Positions 4,940 through 7,140 of a stretch of 7,140 bases of DNA are shown here, one piece after another; the first letter of the stretch is position 1, and every line of letters starts with the position of its first letter. The notes under the pieces are model-generated. The model searched no databases and was not told where the DNA came from. It saw nothing but the letters and a program-made list of their open reading frames with translations. Both the position numbers and the translations under genes were made by a program. Source of the stretch: an uncultured Clostridium sp. (GTDB lineage Bacteria > Bacillota > Clostridia > TANB77 > CAG-508); contig CATLUC010000082.1 of assembly GCA_950059165.1 (NCBI GenBank), forward strand, positions 1 to 7,140, in the 5' to 3' direction.

Positions 4940-5332
4940 GAGTTGAAAACAGATATTTTTTTGTCCTAACTATTTCGTAAACGTGTCTAGTTAGGGCACC
5001 AACGACGTATCTGTTCGAACTTTTTATAAAACAGAGAGATACAAATATCATTCTGAAAGGGATGGTATTTTTTATTGCAAAATGTATTCCTTTGTCAGTA
5101 GGTGTAAAACTTATTGCCTCGCAGAGTCCTTATGTTATGATATGATGTCATAACATATAGGGGGTTAGGACTTACGTCAAAACGAAGTCCTGTGCTACGA
5201 AGAAATCTCAAAGGAGGTGTTTTCATTGGAATAAAAAATAGCAGATTCTTTTCATTTAGGTAGTGATTAAACAAAAGTAAATTAGCAAAAAAATTTAAAG
5301 GAGAAAATCAATATTTCAGATTTTCTCCTTTT
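4938..5332 (+). ncRNA. Candidate structured non-coding RNA of about 395 nt, family not recognised
   Basis: No convincing protein gene lies here, but hairpins follow one another to a strong terminator. Stem A: AACAGATA (4948-4955) with TATCTGTT (5008-5015), extended by GTT/AAC (4942-4944/5018-5020). It encloses GTCCTAACTA (4963-4972) with TAGTTAGGGC (4988-4997). Stem B: 5043-5054 with 5059-5070, twelve pairs including G-U, capped by a GAAA tetraloop. Stem C: TATGTTATGA (5131-5140) with TCATAACATA (5148-5157). Stem D: AGGACTT (5167-5173) with AAGTCCT (5185-5191), plus CGT/ACG inside. AGTCCT at 5125-5130 can also pair with AGGACT at 5167-5172, so D has a competitor. A perfect Shine-Dalgarno AAAGGAGGTG (5210-5219) follows, yet no proper ORF uses it. 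I compared it from memory with tmRNA, RNase P, SRP, 6S and common riboswitches and found no match. Start and strand are inferred from the terminator. Confidence 0.55.
5297..5332 (+). terminator. Strong intrinsic terminator ending the structured RNA
   Basis: AAAGGAGAAAATC (5297-5309) pairs perfectly with GATTTTCTCCTTT (5319-5331) over a 9-nt loop, followed by T then A. The stem is preceded by an A-run (5287-5293). CTCCTTT of its 3' arm is also complementary to AAAGGAG at 5210-5216, the unused Shine-Dalgarno sequence. Confidence 0.8.
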
Positions 5333-5334
5333 AC

Positions 5335-5478
5335 TAATGACTTACATAGCATAAAGCTATGGACACTAATGTAGTAATAGTATATGAAAAATTTAAAATT
5401 ATATGCAATAAAAAACGATAGCCTTTTGAGCTATCGGATTATAATGATTACGTTCTTTTCAGAACGGACACTAATGTT
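5335..5478. repeat. Two hairpin units with identical flanks but different stems
   Basis: Unit 1 is TAATGA-CTTA, stem CATAGC/GCTATG (5345-5350/5356-5361), then the 3' flank. Unit 2 is TAATGA-TTA, stem CGTTCT/AGAACG (5451-5456/5461-5466), then the 3' flank. The 12-mer GGACACTAATGT follows both (5361-5372 and 5466-5477). The stems share no sequence yet each pairs perfectly, with loops ATAAA and TTTC. On the minus strand the second loop is a GAAA tetraloop. TAATG boxes bracket both hairpins (5335, 5367; 5442, 5472). The elements lie between the converging RNA and toxin transcripts. Their role is unknown. Confidence 0.55.
5410..5436 (-). terminator. Intrinsic terminator for the toxin transcript
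   Basis: Read on the minus strand: CGATAGC, loop TCAAAAG, GCTATCG, then TTTTTT. It is a perfect 7-bp GC-containing stem with a six-T tract, about 100 bp downstream of the MazF-like gene. It should stop leftward transcription before it enters the structured RNA region. Confidence 0.75.
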
Positions 5479-5534
5479 TTATTAATTTAATTATAAACTA
5501 TTTAATGGGAGAAAGTCAAGCAAAACTCAAAATT

Positions 5535-6020
5535 TTATTCATCTTTTATTGGTCTTAGCCTATATAGACTTTTAAGTTGTGAATTAATTTTGTTCCAGTC
5601 CTTTTTTGTAATAACAACTAGCTTTCCCTTTTTTCTATAAGGATCTGTAATCCTTATTTTACTAACAACTTTTAATTGTTCAGTTAAAACAGTCGAGTCA
5701 ACTTCTTCTAAATCAATATGAAACCAAAATCCGTCTTGTAGTCTTTTTGTGGTTAATGGAATAACTGTACATATAGGAGAATTTTTAGAAGTCCTTAATA
5801 TTAGAACAGGTCTTAATTTATTTTGCTCACTTCCAATGTTTATTCCTAGATTGCACCAGTAAATAAAATTATTATATATTGGAAATTTAGGGAGTTTTCC
5901 ATTATATCTTAAATTTGCTTTTTCTTTAGTCCATTCTGAAAATTGAATAGCATCAGAATTATTGATACTGTTTAATAAAATTTCAGTTTCTTCAATATTA
6001 TTGTGAATTTCATCATTCAT
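5535..6020 (-). CDS. MazF/PemK-family toxin-like protein, no antitoxin visible
   Basis: A 161-residue protein. MazF/PemK proteins are ribosome-independent endoribonucleases that cut mRNA at short motifs. The core runs from about residue 45 to 158: IYWCNLGINIGSEQNKLRPVLIL (53-75) carries the conserved G-x-E-x-x-K-x-RPV segment, VIPLTTK (86-92) is the second strand block, and LTEQLKVVSKIRI (112-124) is the conserved Q-x-x-x-V-x-K-x-R block. About 45 N-terminal residues, acidic and helical, precede the core. They could be an antitoxin-like or partner-binding segment. The start ATG (6018-6020) has GAGGTG 7 nt upstream and a promoter at 6042-6070. No MazE-like gene adjoins it: upstream lies only a 20-codon frame and the kinase gene. 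It may be a solitary MazF-fold protein or an orphan left by rearrangement. Confidence 0.8.
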   Translation of the reverse strand: MNDEIHNNIEETEILLNSINNSDAIQFSEWTKEKANLRYNGKLPKFPIYNNFIYWCNLGINIGSEQNKLRPVLILRTSKNSPICTVIPLTTKRLQDGFWFHIDLEEVDSTVLTEQLKVVSKIRITDPYRKKGKLVVITKKDWNKINSQLKSLYRLRPIKDE

Positions 6021-6041
6021 AATTCATCACCTCGCTTTTAA

Positions 6042-6070
6042 AGTATAACACATTATAAATCATAAGTAAA
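6042..6070 (-). promoter_or_regulatory. Promoter of the MazF-like gene
   Basis: On the minus strand: TTTACT (6065-6070), a 17-bp spacer and TATACT (6042-6047) preceded by TG-T, an extended -10. A 9-bp inverted repeat, TAAAGTATA (6039-6047) and TATACTTTA (6081-6089), brackets the promoter and could be an autoregulatory operator. A second TATAAT look-alike lies inside the spacer. Confidence 0.55.
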
Positions 6071-6130
6071 CAAGAGTTCGTATACTTTATAAATAATTTT
6101 GCAATCATATACTTAAAAATATAGTTTGTT

Positions 6131-6193
6131 TTATATTTTACAATATAAATATGTAAGATTTTTTACATATTCATTTATAATTTCTGGAAACAT
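6131..6193 (-). CDS. 20-codon reading frame after the kinase gene, likely a gene remnant
   Basis: ATG (6191-6193) follows AAGGAG (6200-6205) at the ideal spacing of 6 nt and lies 21 nt after the stop of the kinase gene. This is a textbook arrangement for the next gene of an operon. The frame encodes MFPEIINEYVKNLTYLYCKI and then stops. It is too short for a recognisable domain. The likeliest reading is the 5' end of a former operon gene whose body was lost where the toxin region now joins. A functional short peptide is possible but unsupported. The coding part contains a perfect 9-bp AT-rich hairpin, AATATGTAA/TTACATATT (6148-6156/6163-6171), which might act as a weak terminator. Confidence 0.35.
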   Translation of the reverse strand: MFPEIINEYVKNLTYLYCKI

Positions 6194-6214
6194 AGCTATC
6201 TCCTTCACAAATTA

Positions 6215-6979
6215 TTAATTTATTTCATCTTTTAATGCTACTTTTTTAGTAGCAAATAAAACGTCATTTTTCAATTCTTCTATATCTAGATGTTGTATTA
6301 AATGTTTCAAAAAATATACTATATCATAAATAGCTAGTCTTTTATAAAGATTTGGAATATTAACTAACTCTGGGTAATATTTTTCTATATATGACATTAT
6401 TTTTGAGTAATCACTTAAGTTGGTGTATGGCTCAGTTTCTTCACTAGCAAATTTCCAAGGTTTTCTAATCATTCTATAAAGAATATCTAGTTCAAAATCT
6501 CTAGGTGCATACATTGACCTTTCAAAATCTATTAATTTAATTTTACCATCATTAAAGAAGATGTTATCAAAATGTAAATCATTATGAATTAAAACAAAAT
6601 CATTAGATTTTAAATAATTTCCAAACTTTGTATATGTATAGTCAAGAAGTCTTTGTTCTTCATTAAAAGTATGCCATACATTGTATAAAGAAACACCATC
6701 TATTTTTTCTATAATTTCATAAAAATATGGAATATCCTTCTTATCAGTACTTGAATAATACATTTTTGGAATTAAATTATTTGTTTTGTTTGTTTTATAA
6801 AATTCAATTTCCTTTTGAAATGCGTTTTCATTATTACTATTAGTGCAAATTTTAACCATAAAATAATCATCTATACTGTATATGGTATTAGTAAATCCTA
6901 CATTGATTTTTTCTACTTTAGGATTAATTCCAAATAAAGTCGTATTCTGTTTTAAAATTGTATTTATTATTTTTTCCAC
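6215..6979 (-). CDS. Aminoglycoside-phosphotransferase / choline-kinase-fold small-molecule kinase
   Basis: A 254-residue cytoplasmic protein of the APH superfamily, which transfers phosphate from ATP (or GTP) to a hydroxyl of a small molecule. The start is GTG (6977-6979), with AGGAAG 7 nt upstream; no ATG fits better. In the N-lobe, GFTNTIYSID (28-37) is the nucleotide loop region and MVKI (41-44) supplies the ATP-contacting K43. In the C-lobe, HNDLHFDN (132-139) is the Brenner-type catalytic motif with D134 and N139, and LIDFE (149-153) supplies the metal-binding D151. Length suits the APH family (about 250-300). The substrate is unknown. Many clostridial homologues have no proven resistance role, so this should not be called an aminoglycoside resistance gene from sequence alone. 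A 20-codon frame follows it at operon-like spacing. Confidence 0.88.
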   Translation of the reverse strand: MEKIINTILKQNTTLFGINPKVEKINVGFTNTIYSIDDYFMVKICTNSNNENAFQKEIEFYKTNKTNNLIPKMYYSSTDKKDIPYFYEIIEKIDGVSLYNVWHTFNEEQRLLDYTYTKFGNYLKSNDFVLIHNDLHFDNIFFNDGKIKLIDFERSMYAPRDFELDILYRMIRKPWKFASEETEPYTNLSDYSKIMSYIEKYYPELVNIPNLYKRLAIYDIVYFLKHLIQHLDIEELKNDVLFATKKVALKDEIN

Positions 6980-7010
6980 TAAATCACTTCCTAACCTCTT
7001 GTATATATAA

Positions 7011-7039
7011 ATACTATCACGAATTTATACATTTATCAA
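7011..7039 (-). promoter_or_regulatory. Promoter of the APH-like kinase gene
   Basis: On the minus strand: TTGATA (7034-7039), a 17-bp spacer and TAGTAT (7011-7016) with TG-A before it (extended -10). Transcription would start near 7004, leaving about 25 nt before the GTG start. Confidence 0.5.
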
Positions 7040-7061
7040 AAAAAAATTTTGTCAAAAATAC

Positions 7062-7090
7062 TTGAATGTTTATAAATTTTATGTTAAAGT
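7062..7090 (+). promoter_or_regulatory. Divergent promoter for a gene beyond the right edge
   Basis: TTGAAT (7062-7067), a 17-bp spacer and TAAAGT (7085-7090) preceded by TG-T. A perfect leader hairpin, GATTGATA/TATCAATC (7105-7112/7117-7124) with a TTTG loop, follows, then AAGGGTG (7129-7135) as a likely ribosome binding site. The gene itself lies outside the window. Confidence 0.45.
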
Positions 7091-7140
7091 AAAAACAATA
7101 AATTGATTGATATTTGTATCAATCGTTAAGGGTGTGAAAA

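Noticed and set aside
4938..5332. tmRNA, RNase P RNA, SRP RNA, 6S RNA, T-box or a common riboswitch
   Set aside because: Hallmark conserved motifs of these families (for example the T-box GGTGG sequence, SRP GGAAG loop, cobalamin or TPP cores) are not present; no downstream gene on the same strand.
5345..5478. Type III toxin-antitoxin RNA repeats serving the MazF-like toxin
   Set aside because: Such repeats precede the toxin on the same strand in tandem copies of about 36 nt; here only two flank-sharing hairpins occur downstream of the toxin.

Overview
The window is very AT-rich DNA (visibly around 30% GC or less) with strong purine-rich ribosome binding sites, TTG and GTG starts, extended -10 promoters and a HrcA/CIRCE-type heat-shock operator. 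This fits a low-GC Firmicute, most likely a Clostridia member. The species cannot be named from the sequence. The gene mix (integrase, excisionase, a putative nuclease, VanZ, a MazF-like toxin, an aminoglycoside-phosphotransferase-like kinase) reads as an accessory or island region. The ZIP transporter and Hsp20 genes look more like ordinary chromosomal genes.

Layout. From 1 to about 1300 (minus strand) lies a recombination module: a tyrosine recombinase cut by the left window edge, preceded by a small TTG-start excisionase. From about 1340 to 1650 there is an AT-rich array of four imperfect repeat units of about 70-83 bp, each headed by a conserved core (C)ACTAGGTAWATGYCAYC. From 1741 to 3122 (plus strand) come a protein with a putative PD-(D/E)XK nuclease domain and a possible EVE/PUA-like C-terminal domain, then a VanZ-family membrane protein. 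Both are preceded by a nearly identical 20-nt leader. From 3330 to 4704 come a ZIP-family metal transporter and an Hsp20 chaperone. The Hsp20 promoter is overlapped by a CIRCE element, and the gene ends in a good intrinsic terminator.

From 4755 to 5534 there is about 780 bp with no convincing protein gene but dense secondary structure. It holds a concentric double inverted repeat centred on 4906, then a candidate structured RNA of about 395 nt. The RNA has nested stems, a GAAA-capped 12-bp hairpin, a 10-bp hairpin and two mutually exclusive helices, and ends at a strong intrinsic terminator at 5297-5332. After it come two hairpins with unrelated stem sequences but identical flanks (GGACACTAATGT), with a minus-strand terminator between them.

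From 5535 to 6979 (minus strand) lie a MazF/PemK-like toxin with no visible antitoxin, a 20-codon reading frame with a good ribosome binding site (probably the remnant of a lost gene), and a GTG-start APH-fold kinase. The last 80 bp carry a divergent promoter and leader hairpin for a gene beyond the right edge.

Working together: xis and int probably form one leftward transcript that controls movement of an element. The repeat array beside them may hold their binding sites. The nuclease-like gene is a plausible defence cargo gene. The most interesting uncharacterised parts are the structured RNA with its concentric palindrome, the covarying hairpin pair and the repeat array.
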